Below, piece after piece: positions 23,109-31,867 of a stretch of 52,967 nucleotides of DNA; positions within the stretch are counted from its first letter, which is position 1; each line of letters starts with the position of its first letter. Both the position numbers and the translations under genes were made by a program. Below the pieces are notes generated by a model. The model was not told the DNA's origin. It searched no databases and worked only from the letters and a program-made list of their open reading frames with translations. The stretch is from Schwartzia sp. (in: firmicutes) (GTDB lineage Bacteria > Bacillota > Negativicutes > Selenomonadales > Selenomonadaceae): contig JAFNYY010000042.1 of NCBI GenBank assembly GCA_017383125.1, positions 1 through 52,967 of the forward strand. The letters are read 5' to 3'.

Positions 23109-24293
23109 TTACCGTACGTGGTTTTTCAGGAAGTTCTCTATGCGGTTAAGGGCCTCGGCAATCTGGTCAAGGCTGGTGGCATAGGAGCAGCGGATATAGC
23201 CTTCACCGCAGGAGCCAAAGGCGGTACCGGGGACGAGGGCCACATGCTCGGAGGTGAGGAGCTTCTCAGCAAAGTCGTTACTGGAGAGCCCGGTGGAGCT
23301 GATGTCCGGGAAGATGTAGAAGGCGCCCTTTGGCTCGAAGGCAGGAAGGCCGAGCTTGTTGAAGCCGTCATAGATGAATTTGCGGCGACGGTCGTACTCA
23401 GCCAGCATTTTCAGACGATATTTTTCGCCGCGGCGGAGAGCTTCAACAGCTGCTACCTGTGCGGTGATGGGTGCGCACAGGATAGTATACTGATGAATCT
23501 TTGTCATGGCGGCGATGATAGCAGGGTTGGCAATGGCGTAGCCGATGCGCCATCCGGTCATGGCATAGGCTTTGGAGAAGCCGTTAAGAAGGATGGTGCG
23601 CTCTGCCATGCCGGGGAGGGCAGCAAAGGAAACATGGGGCTCGCTGCCGTAGGTGAGGTCACCGTATATTTCGTCGCTGATGACGATAAGGTCGTGACGC
23701 TCGGCGAAGTCGGCAATCTTCTGAAGCTCTGCCCGGGGCATGATTGCACCGGTGGGGTTGTTAGGATAGCCGATGAGAAGAGCTTTTGTTTTGTCGGTTA
23801 CATGAGCCTCGAGATCTTCGACGGTGACGCGGAATTCGTTCTCGATGCGGGAGGGGACTGCTACCGGTACACCGCCGGCCAGAGCGGCACAGGCACCGTA
23901 GGATACATAGCAGGGCTCCGGAATGAGGATTTCGTCGCCGGGGCCGAGGATGGAGCGCATGGCAATGTCGAGGGCCTCGCTGACACCGACGGTGACGAGA
24001 ACATCATCGGCAGTGGGACCAACCAGTCCGTCCACCTCTGCGTGATGGCGGATTATTTCCTCGCGAAGCTCCAAAAGACCTTTGTTGGAGGTGTAGGAAG
24101 TATAGCCCTGCTCCAGTCCGTAGACGCAGCTTTCACGGATGGTCCAGGGAGTAACGAAGTCAGGCTCACCGACGCCGAGAGAGATGACGTCGTCCATAGT
24201 GGCGGCGATGTCAAAGAATTTGCGGATGCCGGAAGGGGCGATGGAATTTACAGCAGGAGATAGGCGATCCTCCCATTTTTTCATATCACTCAT
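23109..24293 (-). CDS. PLP-dependent class I/II aminotransferase
   Basis: 394 residues, usual length for the aspartate/aromatic fold-type I group. The PLP lysine is K241 in NGFSKAYAMTGWRIGY. YPNNPTG at 176-182, SDEIYGDL at 206-213 and the C-terminal RCSYA arginine block complete the family pattern. Closest by look to PatA/AspC-like enzymes of Firmicutes; the amino donor is not readable. The start shares one base with the stop of the upstream Lrp gene (TGATG), so the two are translationally coupled and lie behind a T-box leader. The substrate is therefore probably tied to the amino acid sensed by that leader. Confidence 0.92.
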   Translation of the reverse strand: MSDMKKWEDRLSPAVNSIAPSGIRKFFDIAATMDDVISLGVGEPDFVTPWTIRESCVYGLEQGYTSYTSNKGLLELREEIIRHHAEVDGLVGPTADDVLVTVGVSEALDIAMRSILGPGDEILIPEPCYVSYGACAALAGGVPVAVPSRIENEFRVTVEDLEAHVTDKTKALLIGYPNNPTGAIMPRAELQKIADFAERHDLIVISDEIYGDLTYGSEPHVSFAALPGMAERTILLNGFSKAYAMTGWRIGYAIANPAIIAAMTKIHQYTILCAPITAQVAAVEALRRGEKYRLKMLAEYDRRRKFIYDGFNKLGLPAFEPKGAFYIFPDISSTGLSSNDFAEKLLTSEHVALVPGTAFGSCGEGYIRCSYATSLDQIAEALNRIENFLKNHVR

Positions 24294-24772
24294 CAGGGAG
24301 TCACCACCAGTCTGCGATCTTTTTCTTTGTTGCCGAGGATGATGTGATCCTTCTTGTAGGTCTTCAGCATAAAGTGAGTACGGGTGCCGGTTACTCCGTC
24401 AATAGTTGCCAGACGGGTAGCGATGAAGTTGGACACATCCTTCAGGGAGCTGCCTTCGATGATTACCAGCAGGTCGAAGCTGCCGCTCATAAGGTATACG
24501 GTGCGAACCTCTTCGAAGCGGTAGATGCGCTCGGAAATGGCGTCAAAGCCTACCTCGCGCTCAGGGGTGAGGTTTACCTCGATGATAGCGGTTACTCCGT
24601 CACCACCGAGCTTCTCGCGGTCGATAATTGTGTTGTAGCCAAGGATGACCTGATCTCTTTCCAGCTGGGCGATTTCTTTTTCGACCTCATATTCGCTGCG
24701 CTTCAGGATGGAAGCCAGCTCACTTACGGGACGGCGTGCGTCCGTTTCAAGTAATTCAAGTAATTCTGTCAT
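24293..24772 (-). CDS. Lrp/AsnC-family transcriptional regulator
   Basis: 159 residues. ATG at 24772 is chosen because GGAGG lies directly upstream (24785-24781). The longer frame to 24835 would read through the T-box terminator. Residues 1-60 are a winged helix (ELASILKRSEYEVEKEIAQLERDQVILGY). Residues 65-145 are the RAM ligand-binding domain (TAIIEVNL, VRTVYLMSGSFDLLVIIEG). A C-terminal basic tail follows. Lrp-type proteins sense amino acids and usually control nearby genes. Here the target is likely the coupled aminotransferase, with amino-acid control at two levels: T-box and RAM domain. Confidence 0.92.
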   Translation of the reverse strand: MTELLELLETDARRPVSELASILKRSEYEVEKEIAQLERDQVILGYNTIIDREKLGGDGVTAIIEVNLTPEREVGFDAISERIYRFEEVRTVYLMSGSFDLLVIIEGSSLKDVSNFIATRLATIDGVTGTRTHFMLKTYKKDHIILGNKEKDRRLVVTP

Positions 24773-24785
24773 GTTTTTTTCCTCC

Positions 24786-24990
24786 AAAATAAAAATCCCC
24801 GTCCTGTAAAGGACGAGGTTAACCCGCGGTACCACCTTTGTTGGATAACTCTAAAAAGAGCATCCGCTCAATAGCCTCAGCGCGGCCAACGGTGAGATTT
24901 CTCCCACATGCTCCCGAGGGGCCCGCATTTTTCCCTTTGACGATTCGCACCAGACATCGTCTCTCTGAAAAAGTTGTAAAATGCTTCTTT
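24786..24990 (-). ncRNA. T-box leader controlling lrp and aminotransferase
   Basis: On the - strand the T-box sequence GGTGGTACCGCGG (24836-24824) is followed by a terminator: CCTCGTCC/GGACGGGG and TTTTTATTTT (24818-24786). Upstream, CAGAGAG and GGTGCGAA with a GACGAT/ATCGTC stem match stem I of T-box RNAs. Uncharged tRNA binding would block the terminator and allow expression. The specifier codon is not certain: candidates are ATG (24928-24926), TGC (24927-24925) and GGG (24935-24933). The stem I region is short compared with typical T-boxes. Confidence 0.92.
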
Positions 24991-24996
24991 CGGTCA

Positions 24997-25025
24997 TTGC
25001 ATATCCGATGTATTTTGGATAAAAT
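24997..25025 (+). promoter_or_regulatory. Promoter of the YhcH-family gene
   Basis: TTGCAT (24997-25002), a 17-nt spacer and TAAAAT (25020-25025). Its -10 overlaps the -10 of the divergent T-box promoter. Confidence 0.6.
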
Positions 25026-25052
25026 ATAACATAAGCAATGCTGTGAATGCAA
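25023..25052 (-). promoter_or_regulatory. Promoter of the T-box transcript
   Basis: On the - strand TTGCAT (25052-25047), an 18-nt spacer and TATATT (25028-25023), or TTATAT at 17 nt. Confidence 0.55.
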
Positions 25053-25091
25053 GAGGATTTTTCTCAAAGATAAAGTGAGGAGTTTTGCGCC

Positions 25092-25577
25092 ATGTATGTT
25101 ACAACTATAAAGACAATTCACGAAAATATGCTTCCAAAGACTCCGGCAATGGAGAAAATCGTAAATTTCCTTGAAACCTTTGATTTCAAGAAACTGGTGG
25201 AAGGGGAGGATTATCCCATCGACGGCGATAATATCTTTGCCCGCATTCAGTACTACGATTCCAAGCCGGTAGAGGAATGCAAGGCTGAAAAGCATGAGCG
25301 CTACATGGATATAGTCTACATGGTAGAAGGCGTGGAAGAGATTGGCTGGTGCCCTTATTGCCCGAATATTGAGGTCACCGAGAAGTACAATGAGAAGAAC
25401 GATGTGACCTTCTACCGGGAACTGGTGCCGGAGAGCTATGTAGTAGTCGAGGCTGGGACTATCGTTGTTATTTCTACCAGCGATGTTCATCGTCCCTGTG
25501 TCCGCTACGGTGCTGAGCCCTCCAAGGTAATGAAGGTAGTAATCAAGGCCGATGCAAAGGTTTTGTTTGCAGATTGA
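25092..25577 (+). CDS. YhcH/YjgK/YiaL-family (EbgC-like) cupin protein
   Basis: 161 residues. GAGGAG lies 9 nt before the ATG. The family pattern is visible: GEDYPIDGDNIFARIQYYDSKP near 39-60, KHERYMDIVYMVEGVEEIGW near 67-86, and PHRP-like DVHRPCVRYG with a histidine near the C-terminus. Members are small beta-barrel proteins found with sialic-acid or beta-galactosidase genes; several bind metal and may act as sugar mutarotases or anomerases. No sugar genes lie next to it here, so the substrate is open. Single-gene unit divergent from the T-box operon. Confidence 0.9.
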   Translation: MYVTTIKTIHENMLPKTPAMEKIVNFLETFDFKKLVEGEDYPIDGDNIFARIQYYDSKPVEECKAEKHERYMDIVYMVEGVEEIGWCPYCPNIEVTEKYNEKNDVTFYRELVPESYVVVEAGTIVVISTSDVHRPCVRYGAEPSKVMKVVIKADAKVLFAD

Positions 25578-25595
25578 TAAAGGGAATAAGTTGCT

Positions 25596-25624
25596 TTGCA
25601 GTTTTTGAGCAATGACATTATAAA
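25596..25624 (+). promoter_or_regulatory. Promoter of purL
   Basis: TTGCAG (25596-25601), a 17-nt spacer and TATAAA (25619-25624), 19 nt before the coding start. No purine riboswitch is visible in the short leader. Confidence 0.6.
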
Positions 25625-25643
25625 CAGGGAGGAAATCTAGGTA

Positions 25644-28600
25644 ATGTCAGTCAGAAGAATTTTTGTAGAAAAGCGTCAGGGTTTCTTCGATATCCCGGCT
25701 CAGCAGCTCTGTGCCGATCTCATTGAGACCTTCCGTATTCTCGATTTGAAGGCAGTACGCATTTTCCAGCGTTACGATGTTGAGGGTCTGTCCGATGAGC
25801 AGTACGCTGCTGTGAAGAATGTAGTGTTTGCTGAGGCTCCGGTAGATGTAATCTATGAGGAAGAGCTGCCGACAATAAATAAGGGCCGTGTATTTGCTGT
25901 CGAGTATCTTCCCGGTCAGTATGATCAGCGGGCAGACTCCGCAGCTCAGTGCATTCAGCTCATAACCCAGGGCGAGCGACCAGAGATCCGTACGGCTCGT
26001 GTCTACGCGCTTGTGGGTACGGTTGATGATGAGACACTTGAGAAGGTAAAGGGCTATCTTATCAACAAGATTGAAAGCCGTGAGGCTGCCCTGAACAAGC
26101 CGGAGACCTTGCTGATGGAGGCTGTTGAACCGGCTGATGTAGAGGTGCTGGAAGGCTTTACAGCATTCTCCGAGAAGGAGCTCAGAGAGTTTGTGTCCTC
26201 CCGTGGTCTGGCTATGAGCTATGAGGATCTGGCTTTCTGTCAGAAATATTTCCGTGATGATGAGAAGCGTCAGCCGACAATCACCGAAATCAAGGTACTT
26301 GACACTTATTGGTCCGACCATTGCCGTCATACCACCTTCACCACTGCCATCGACAAGGTAGAGGTGGAAGAAGGATTTGCCTCTGACGCTATCGCCAAGG
26401 CTTATGAGAAATATCTCGAAGACCGCAGAAATGTATATGGCAGCAAGCAGCGCGATGTAACCCTCATGGATATTGCCGTAATGGGCATGAAGGAGCTGAA
26501 GCGTGAGGGCCTGCTTGATGACCTCGATGCTTCCGATGAAATCAATGCCTGCAGCATCGTAGTGCCGGCAGAAATAAACGGGGAGATTGAAGAGTGGCTC
26601 GTCATGTTCAAGAACGAGACCCACAACCATCCCACCGAGATTGAGCCTTTCGGCGGTGCAGCTACCTGTCTGGGCGGTGCTATTCGTGATCCGCTGTCCG
26701 GCCGCACTTATGTATATCAGGCGATGCGAGTCACCGGTGCAGCCGATCCCCGCACTGCCGTGAAGGATACCCTTCCGGGCAAGCTGCCCCAGAAGAAGAT
26801 TACTCAGGGCGCCGCATCCGGCTACAGCTCTTACGGCAACCAGGTTGGTCTGGCTACCGGTCAGGTGGCGGAGGTATACCATCCGGGCTTCGTAGCAAAG
26901 CGTCTGGAAATCGGTGCTGTAATAGCAGCCGCTCCCCGGATGAATGTTGTTCGCGAGGCTCCGAAGGCCGGAGATCTGGTCATTCTCGTCGGCGGTCGTA
27001 CAGGCCGTGACGGTATAGGTGGTGCTACCGGCTCCTCGAAGGGTCATACCGAGGCTTCTCTTACTGAGGCAGGAGCCGAGGTACAGAAGGGTAATCCTCC
27101 TACAGAGCGTAAGATTCAGCGTCTGTTCCGCAATCCGGAGGCAAGCCGCCTCATAAAGCGTTGCAACGATTTCGGTGCCGGCGGTGTGGCTGTAGCCATC
27201 GGTGAGCTGACCGACGGCCTGATGATAAACCTTGATAAGGTTCCGAAAAAATATGAAGGTCTTGACGGTACCGAGCTTGCTATCTCCGAGTCTCAGGAGC
27301 GCATGGCGGTAGTTGTCGGGGCTGAAGACCGTGATAAATTCATTGCCTTTGCTGATGAGGAAAACCTCGAGGCGACCGTAGTTGCGGTGGTTACCGAAAC
27401 GCCTCGCCTGCTCATGCGCTGGAGAGGCAATTATATCGTTAACCTGAGCCGTGCTTTCCTTGATACCAATGGTGTTCGTCAGCATGTCAGCGTACGGGTA
27501 GGGGCAATCTCCGGAAAAGACCGCTATCTGCATACGCTTCCCAAGGCTGTAGCCAAGGAAACAAGGGCAGAGGATGCCTGGCTGAAGAACATGGCCGATC
27601 TGAATGTCTGCAGTCAGAAGGGTCTTGTAGAGCGGTTCGACTCCTCAATAGGTGCGGCTACCGTTACAATGCCCTTCGGCGGTAAGAAGCAGCTTACTCC
27701 TTCCGAGGGCATGGTTGCCAAACTGCCGGTTACTTACGGTGAGACCGGCACTGCTACGGCCATGGCTTACGGCTTTAACCCGTATCTTATGAGCTGGAGT
27801 CCCTTCCACGGTGCTGTATATGCAATCGTAGAGGCGACGGCAAAGATGGTGGCTATGGGTGCTCCGGCTGACAGGCTCCGTCTTACCCTTCAGGAATTCT
27901 TTGAGAGCCTTGGCAAGGAGCCGTCCGTCTGGGGCAAGCCTTTTGCTGCTCTACTCGGCGCTCTCTGGGCTCAGCATGAGCTGGGTATTCCGGCTATCGG
28001 CGGCAAGGATTCCATGTCCGGAACCTTTATGGATTTGAAGGTTCCGCCTTCTCTGGCTGCTTTTGCCGTAGGCGTATTGCCGGCGGCGCAGGCTGTATCT
28101 TCCGAATTTAAGTATGCCGGAAGTACTGTTTATATGTTCACTGCCCCGAAGGATGTCAAAGATCTTCCTCTCTTTGCCCGCTATCGCAAGGCCTATGCCA
28201 AGATAAATGAGCTGATGAGAGGGCATAAGATTCTCTCGGCTTCTACTGTAAAGATGGGCGGTCTGGCGGCAGCTGTTTCCAAGATGTGCCTTGGCAACGG
28301 CATCGGCTTCCGCTTTACTGAGTGCATGGGCGACAGTGAGCTGTATCTGCCGAATTACGGTGCGGTAATATTTGAAGTGGGTGCCGGCAGCAATCTGGCT
28401 CCTGAGCTTGCAGGCCTTGACTGCAAGATTATTGGTGAGACGACGGTTGTTCCCAGCGTTGTAAACGGCAACATGGCTGTAAGCCTGCAGGAGATTCAGG
28501 ACGCCTGGACAGCACCGTTGGAAAGTATTTTCCCCACTCAGGCGAAGATAAAGGGTTCTATAAATCCATCTGTTCTTTATACAAGCGGAAACCGCATTAC

Positions 28601-29417
28601 CCGATATGCTCCTATCGCAAAGCCCCGCGTCGTAATACCGGTATTCCCGGGGACGAACTGCGAGTACGATACAGCCCGTGCCTTCGCCCGGGCCGGTGCT
28701 GAGCCGCATACTGTGATTATCCGCAATCTCACTCCGGCAGGAATTGAGGAGACCATAGAGACACTTGAGAAGGAAATCAGGAAGTCTCAGATGCTCATGT
28801 TCCCCGGCGGCTTCTCCGGCGGTGATGAGCCGGACGGCTCCGGCAAGTTCATCGTTGCAATGTTCCGCAACCCACGGCTTGCTGAGGCTGTCATGCGGCT
28901 GCTCCATCGTCAGGACGGTCTTATCCTCGGTATCTGCAACGGCTTCCAGGCACTTATAAAGCTGGGTCTTGTCCCCTATGGTGAGATTCGTGACCTGGCA
29001 ACGAATTCACCTACTTTGACCACCAATCAGATTGGCCGACATGTTTCTACTATGGTTCAGACCAAGGTTGTATCCAATCTGTCGCCCTGGTTCAACAATG
29101 TAAATGTAGGTGAGCTGCATACAATCGCTGTTTCTCACGGTGAGGGACGATTCTTCGCTGACCAGGAGGTCATTGCCCAGCTCCGTATCCGTGGTCAGAT
29201 TGCCACTCAGTATGTTGATGAGGTCGGCGAGCCTTCACTGGATATTGCGTACAACCCCAACGGCTCCGTGAATGCTATTGAGGGTATCACCAGTCCGGAT
29301 GGCCGCGTCCTCGGCAAAATGGGTCACTCTGAGCGTATCGGTGAGCATGTAGCCATGAATGTACCCGGTGTCAAGGACCAGCAGCTCTTTGAGGCCGGAG
29401 TCAAGTATTACTCTTAA
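25644..29417 (+). CDS. purL: Phosphoribosylformylglycinamidine synthase, single-chain form
   Basis: 1257 residues. This is the large, fused form, with an N-terminal PurS-like region, two AIR-synthase-like ATP domains and a C-terminal glutaminase. YWSDHCRHTTF near 225 and FKNETHNHPTEIEPFGGAATCLGG near 330 mark the synthase active site. The glutaminase has VFPGTNCEYD, FPGGFSGGDE, the nucleophile C1098 in GICNGFQ, and the SHGEGRF block. It converts FGAR to FGAM with glutamine and ATP in purine synthesis. Most Gram-positive bacteria use separate purS-purQ-purL genes. GGAGG lies upstream of the ATG. No other pur gene is in the window. Confidence 0.97.
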   Translation: MSVRRIFVEKRQGFFDIPAQQLCADLIETFRILDLKAVRIFQRYDVEGLSDEQYAAVKNVVFAEAPVDVIYEEELPTINKGRVFAVEYLPGQYDQRADSAAQCIQLITQGERPEIRTARVYALVGTVDDETLEKVKGYLINKIESREAALNKPETLLMEAVEPADVEVLEGFTAFSEKELREFVSSRGLAMSYEDLAFCQKYFRDDEKRQPTITEIKVLDTYWSDHCRHTTFTTAIDKVEVEEGFASDAIAKAYEKYLEDRRNVYGSKQRDVTLMDIAVMGMKELKREGLLDDLDASDEINACSIVVPAEINGEIEEWLVMFKNETHNHPTEIEPFGGAATCLGGAIRDPLSGRTYVYQAMRVTGAADPRTAVKDTLPGKLPQKKITQGAASGYSSYGNQVGLATGQVAEVYHPGFVAKRLEIGAVIAAAPRMNVVREAPKAGDLVILVGGRTGRDGIGGATGSSKGHTEASLTEAGAEVQKGNPPTERKIQRLFRNPEASRLIKRCNDFGAGGVAVAIGELTDGLMINLDKVPKKYEGLDGTELAISESQERMAVVVGAEDRDKFIAFADEENLEATVVAVVTETPRLLMRWRGNYIVNLSRAFLDTNGVRQHVSVRVGAISGKDRYLHTLPKAVAKETRAEDAWLKNMADLNVCSQKGLVERFDSSIGAATVTMPFGGKKQLTPSEGMVAKLPVTYGETGTATAMAYGFNPYLMSWSPFHGAVYAIVEATAKMVAMGAPADRLRLTLQEFFESLGKEPSVWGKPFAALLGALWAQHELGIPAIGGKDSMSGTFMDLKVPPSLAAFAVGVLPAAQAVSSEFKYAGSTVYMFTAPKDVKDLPLFARYRKAYAKINELMRGHKILSASTVKMGGLAAAVSKMCLGNGIGFRFTECMGDSELYLPNYGAVIFEVGAGSNLAPELAGLDCKIIGETTVVPSVVNGNMAVSLQEIQDAWTAPLESIFPTQAKIKGSINPSVLYTSGNRITRYAPIAKPRVVIPVFPGTNCEYDTARAFARAGAEPHTVIIRNLTPAGIEETIETLEKEIRKSQMLMFPGGFSGGDEPDGSGKFIVAMFRNPRLAEAVMRLLHRQDGLILGICNGFQALIKLGLVPYGEIRDLATNSPTLTTNQIGRHVSTMVQTKVVSNLSPWFNNVNVGELHTIAVSHGEGRFFADQEVIAQLRIRGQIATQYVDEVGEPSLDIAYNPNGSVNAIEGITSPDGRVLGKMGHSERIGEHVAMNVPGVKDQQLFEAGVKYYS

Positions 29418-29433
29418 AGAATCAATCAGGTGA

Positions 29434-29516
29434 GCTGTGAATAAGGTCTGACGAAAACACGCCTGTGCTCGTTAATCAACACAGCGGTTTTCTGACAGAC
29501 CGTATTCACAGCCTTT
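29434..29516 (+). terminator. Long-stem terminator after purL
   Basis: GCTGTGAATA (29434-29443) pairs with TATTCACAGC (29503-29512). GGTCTG/CAGACC and AAAAC/GTTTT extend the stem inward, and CTTTTA follows. Confidence 0.8.
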
Positions 29517-29584
29517 TACATTGACGAATAGGCGGCTATGCCGTCTATTATTCTGTTATAAAAACTCGGAAACAGGATGATAAT

Positions 29585-30028
29585 ATGCGTGCTATTGTAA
29601 CCCGAGTGTCTTCTGCCTCGGTCACTATCGAGGGAAAGACTGCCGGAGCTATCGAAAAGGGCTTTCTTGTACTCCTTGGGGTCGGTCCGGAGGATACGGA
29701 GAAGGAAGCCGACAGGCTGGTGGACAAGATAACCCATCTGCGGGTGTTCACCGATGAGAATGACAAGATGAACCTTGCGCTGGAGCAGGTGGGAGGACAG
29801 CTGCTGGTGGTGTCACAGTTCACCCTTTATGCTGACCTGAAGAGCCGCCGTCCCGGATTTTCCCATGCGGCACCGCCGTCCCTGGCAAAGCCGCTCTATG
29901 AATATTTCCTTGCCGCCTGCGAAAGGGCAGGCTTCAAACCTGAGCATGGAGAATTTGGAGCGGATATGCAGGTGGCTTCCGTAAATGACGGGCCGGTTAC
30001 GCTCATATTTGACACGGATACTCTGTAA
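29585..30028 (+). CDS. dtd: D-aminoacyl-tRNA deacylase
   Basis: 147 residues, normal length. Family motifs are SQFTLYAD near 78 and the GPVTLIFDT end with the cross-subunit Gly-Pro motif (NDGPVT). VGPEDTEKEADRLVDKITHLRVF is also typical. It removes D-amino acids, and glycine from tRNA-Ala, to protect translation. The ATG at 29585 has AGGATGATA upstream. It has little spacing from the purL terminator and lies just before the pyrophosphatase promoter. Confidence 0.96.
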   Translation: MRAIVTRVSSASVTIEGKTAGAIEKGFLVLLGVGPEDTEKEADRLVDKITHLRVFTDENDKMNLALEQVGGQLLVVSQFTLYADLKSRRPGFSHAAPPSLAKPLYEYFLAACERAGFKPEHGEFGADMQVASVNDGPVTLIFDTDTL

Positions 30029-30031
30029 ATA

Positions 30032-30059
30032 TTGCAAAAATACGGAAAAGCATTATAAT
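30032..30059 (+). promoter_or_regulatory. Promoter of the pyrophosphatase gene
   Basis: TTGCAA (30032-30037), a 16-nt spacer and a perfect TATAAT (30054-30059). Confidence 0.7.
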
Positions 30060-30100
30060 AAACAAAGAATTAACTGCATTTTGAACTTGGAGGAATACCA

Positions 30101-31750
30101 ATGCCGGAAAAGAAACCTATTTATGTCATCGGTCACCGCAATCCGGACACCGATTCCATTTGCTCTGCTATTGCCTATGCCCGCCTGAAGCAGGCTCTTG
30201 GCGTAGAGGACGTTGTAGCCGCCCGTGCAGGCGAAATCAACGCTGAAACTAAATATGCTCTTGAAACCTTCAAGGTTGACCTGCCGTATCTTTTGCAGGA
30301 TATATATCCCCGCGTCCGCGATGTAATGTTGCCCATCAGTGCTACTGTATATGAGCAGGACAGCCTTCGTCGTCTGGGCAAGGTCATGACCAGCAAGAAC
30401 CTTCGCTCCGTTGTGGTAGTGAACAATCAGGAGAAGCTGGCCGGTATCGTTTCCGTAAGTGACTTGGCTAAGCGTTATTTCCAGGAGCTTAGTCTTGTTG
30501 ACCTCTCTGATATCGATGTTACCTTCGGGGCCATTGTACAGGCCACCGACGGTACTGTTCTCGTAGGCCGTGATTCCGGCCTTATTATCAAGGGCCGTAT
30601 CATCATCACCTCCAGCTCCCAGGCTGTTCTGAAGTATGGCGTTAAGGAAGGCGATATCATCATCGTCGGTGACGGCCGCGACCAGGTAATGAAGGATGCC
30701 ATTGCCAACAAGGTTGCCTGCATTGTTATGACCGGTAACGGTCATGTATCTCCGGGCATTCAGGAGGAGGCTCGTCAGGCCGGTATCTGCATCGTCACCA
30801 CCGAGTATGACACCTACACCACCGCCCGTATCATCAACCAGTGCATGCCGGTTAACCGTATCATGCAGAAGATGCCCCTGTGCTTCAGCTCCGACGAGCT
30901 GGTAACGAATATTACCGGCACCATGGAGGAGAAGCGTTTCCGCAACTATCCGGTTCTCGATGGGGATAATCTGGTCGGTATCATCAACCGTGACCAGTTC
31001 CTCGTTCCGGAGAAGACCCGCCTGATTCTTGTTGACCACAATGAGACTGCACAGGCTGTAGAGGGTATTGATAACGGTCAGATTATTGAGATTGTCGACC
31101 ATCACCGTCTCGGCGGCATTACCACCGCTGATCCTATCTATACCCGTGAAGAGCCGGTAGGCTGCACCGCCACCATCATTGCCGGTATGTACATGGAAAA
31201 TGCTGTGGATATCCCCGAGGATACCGCCGGTATTCTCCTGTCCGCTATCATCAGCGATACCGTTCTCTTCAAGTCTCCCACAACCACCGACCGTGATCGC
31301 CGTATGGCTGAGAAGCTGGCCTCTATTGCCGGTGTTGATATCAATGAGTATGGCTTGAATATGCTGAAGGCCGGTTCCTCTGTCGCTGATATGCCGGCTT
31401 CCGAGATTGCCAAGAACGATAGCAAGGAATTCAGCATCGGTGACCGCCGTATGCTCATCGGTCAGATTTCCGTAATGGATACGGCAGAGGTCCTGGCGAA
31501 GAAGGATGAAATCATCGCCGCGATGACTGCCCTGACCGAGAATGAAGGATACAGCATGGTCATCCTGATGGTCACCGACATCATCAAGGAGGGTACCGAG
31601 CTGCTTTATGTGGGCGAGCCGAAGGATCTCATCGGTCTGGCCTTTAAGAAGGATGCCAGCGGAGATTCCATCTACCTGCCGGGTGTCATGAGCCGCAAGA
31701 AGCAGATTGTTCCGCCGCTCACTGAGGCTGGCAAGATGCTGAAGGCATAA
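30101..31750 (+). CDS. ppaC: CBS/DRTGG-regulated manganese-dependent (family II) inorganic pyrophosphatase
   Basis: 549 residues. The DHH-family start GHRNPDTDS (11-19) and VDHHRLGG near 335 hold the Mn ligands. The C-terminal DHHA2 domain ends with SRKKQ, the substrate clamp. Two CBS domains (about 72-130 and 255-305) and a DRTGG domain between them are inserted into the catalytic domain, giving the long CBS-PPase form. In this class AMP/ADP inhibit and ATP or diadenosine polyphosphates activate. It hydrolyses pyrophosphate in the cytoplasm. GGAGG lies just before the ATG. It has its own promoter and terminator. Confidence 0.95.
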   Translation: MPEKKPIYVIGHRNPDTDSICSAIAYARLKQALGVEDVVAARAGEINAETKYALETFKVDLPYLLQDIYPRVRDVMLPISATVYEQDSLRRLGKVMTSKNLRSVVVVNNQEKLAGIVSVSDLAKRYFQELSLVDLSDIDVTFGAIVQATDGTVLVGRDSGLIIKGRIIITSSSQAVLKYGVKEGDIIIVGDGRDQVMKDAIANKVACIVMTGNGHVSPGIQEEARQAGICIVTTEYDTYTTARIINQCMPVNRIMQKMPLCFSSDELVTNITGTMEEKRFRNYPVLDGDNLVGIINRDQFLVPEKTRLILVDHNETAQAVEGIDNGQIIEIVDHHRLGGITTADPIYTREEPVGCTATIIAGMYMENAVDIPEDTAGILLSAIISDTVLFKSPTTTDRDRRMAEKLASIAGVDINEYGLNMLKAGSSVADMPASEIAKNDSKEFSIGDRRMLIGQISVMDTAEVLAKKDEIIAAMTALTENEGYSMVILMVTDIIKEGTELLYVGEPKDLIGLAFKKDASGDSIYLPGVMSRKKQIVPPLTEAGKMLKA

Positions 31751-31775
31751 CATTTATATTTAGCAGACAACGCCG

Positions 31776-31812
31776 CCGGGCGCCCGCGATATGCTCGGGC
31801 GCCCGGTTTTAA
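31776..31812 (+). terminator. Terminator after the pyrophosphatase gene
   Basis: A perfect 11-bp GC stem (31776-31786 with 31796-31806), a 9-nt loop, then TTTT. Confidence 0.9.
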
Positions 31813-31867
31813 TATCGGTACTTTCGGAAAGGGCTGGCTATCAGAGCCGCAGAAGGAGATAGAGCTT

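Noticed and set aside
23118-24263. 381-codon + strand frame opposite the aminotransferase
   Set aside because: The - strand has the PLP lysine motif and coupling with lrp; the + frame has no matching features.
25647-27533. 628-codon - strand frame opposite purL
   Set aside because: The + strand carries the full PurL motif set; the reverse frame has no ribosome site and an incoherent composition. Codon use in this genome leaves long mirror frames open.
29521-29551. TTGACG and TATTAT as a promoter for dtd
   Set aside because: The spacing is 19 nt, and a 17-nt reading gives a poor -10; not strong enough to list.
30053-31753. 566-codon - strand frame opposite the pyrophosphatase gene
   Set aside because: Mirror of a complete CBS-pyrophosphatase; no initiation signal or family pattern.
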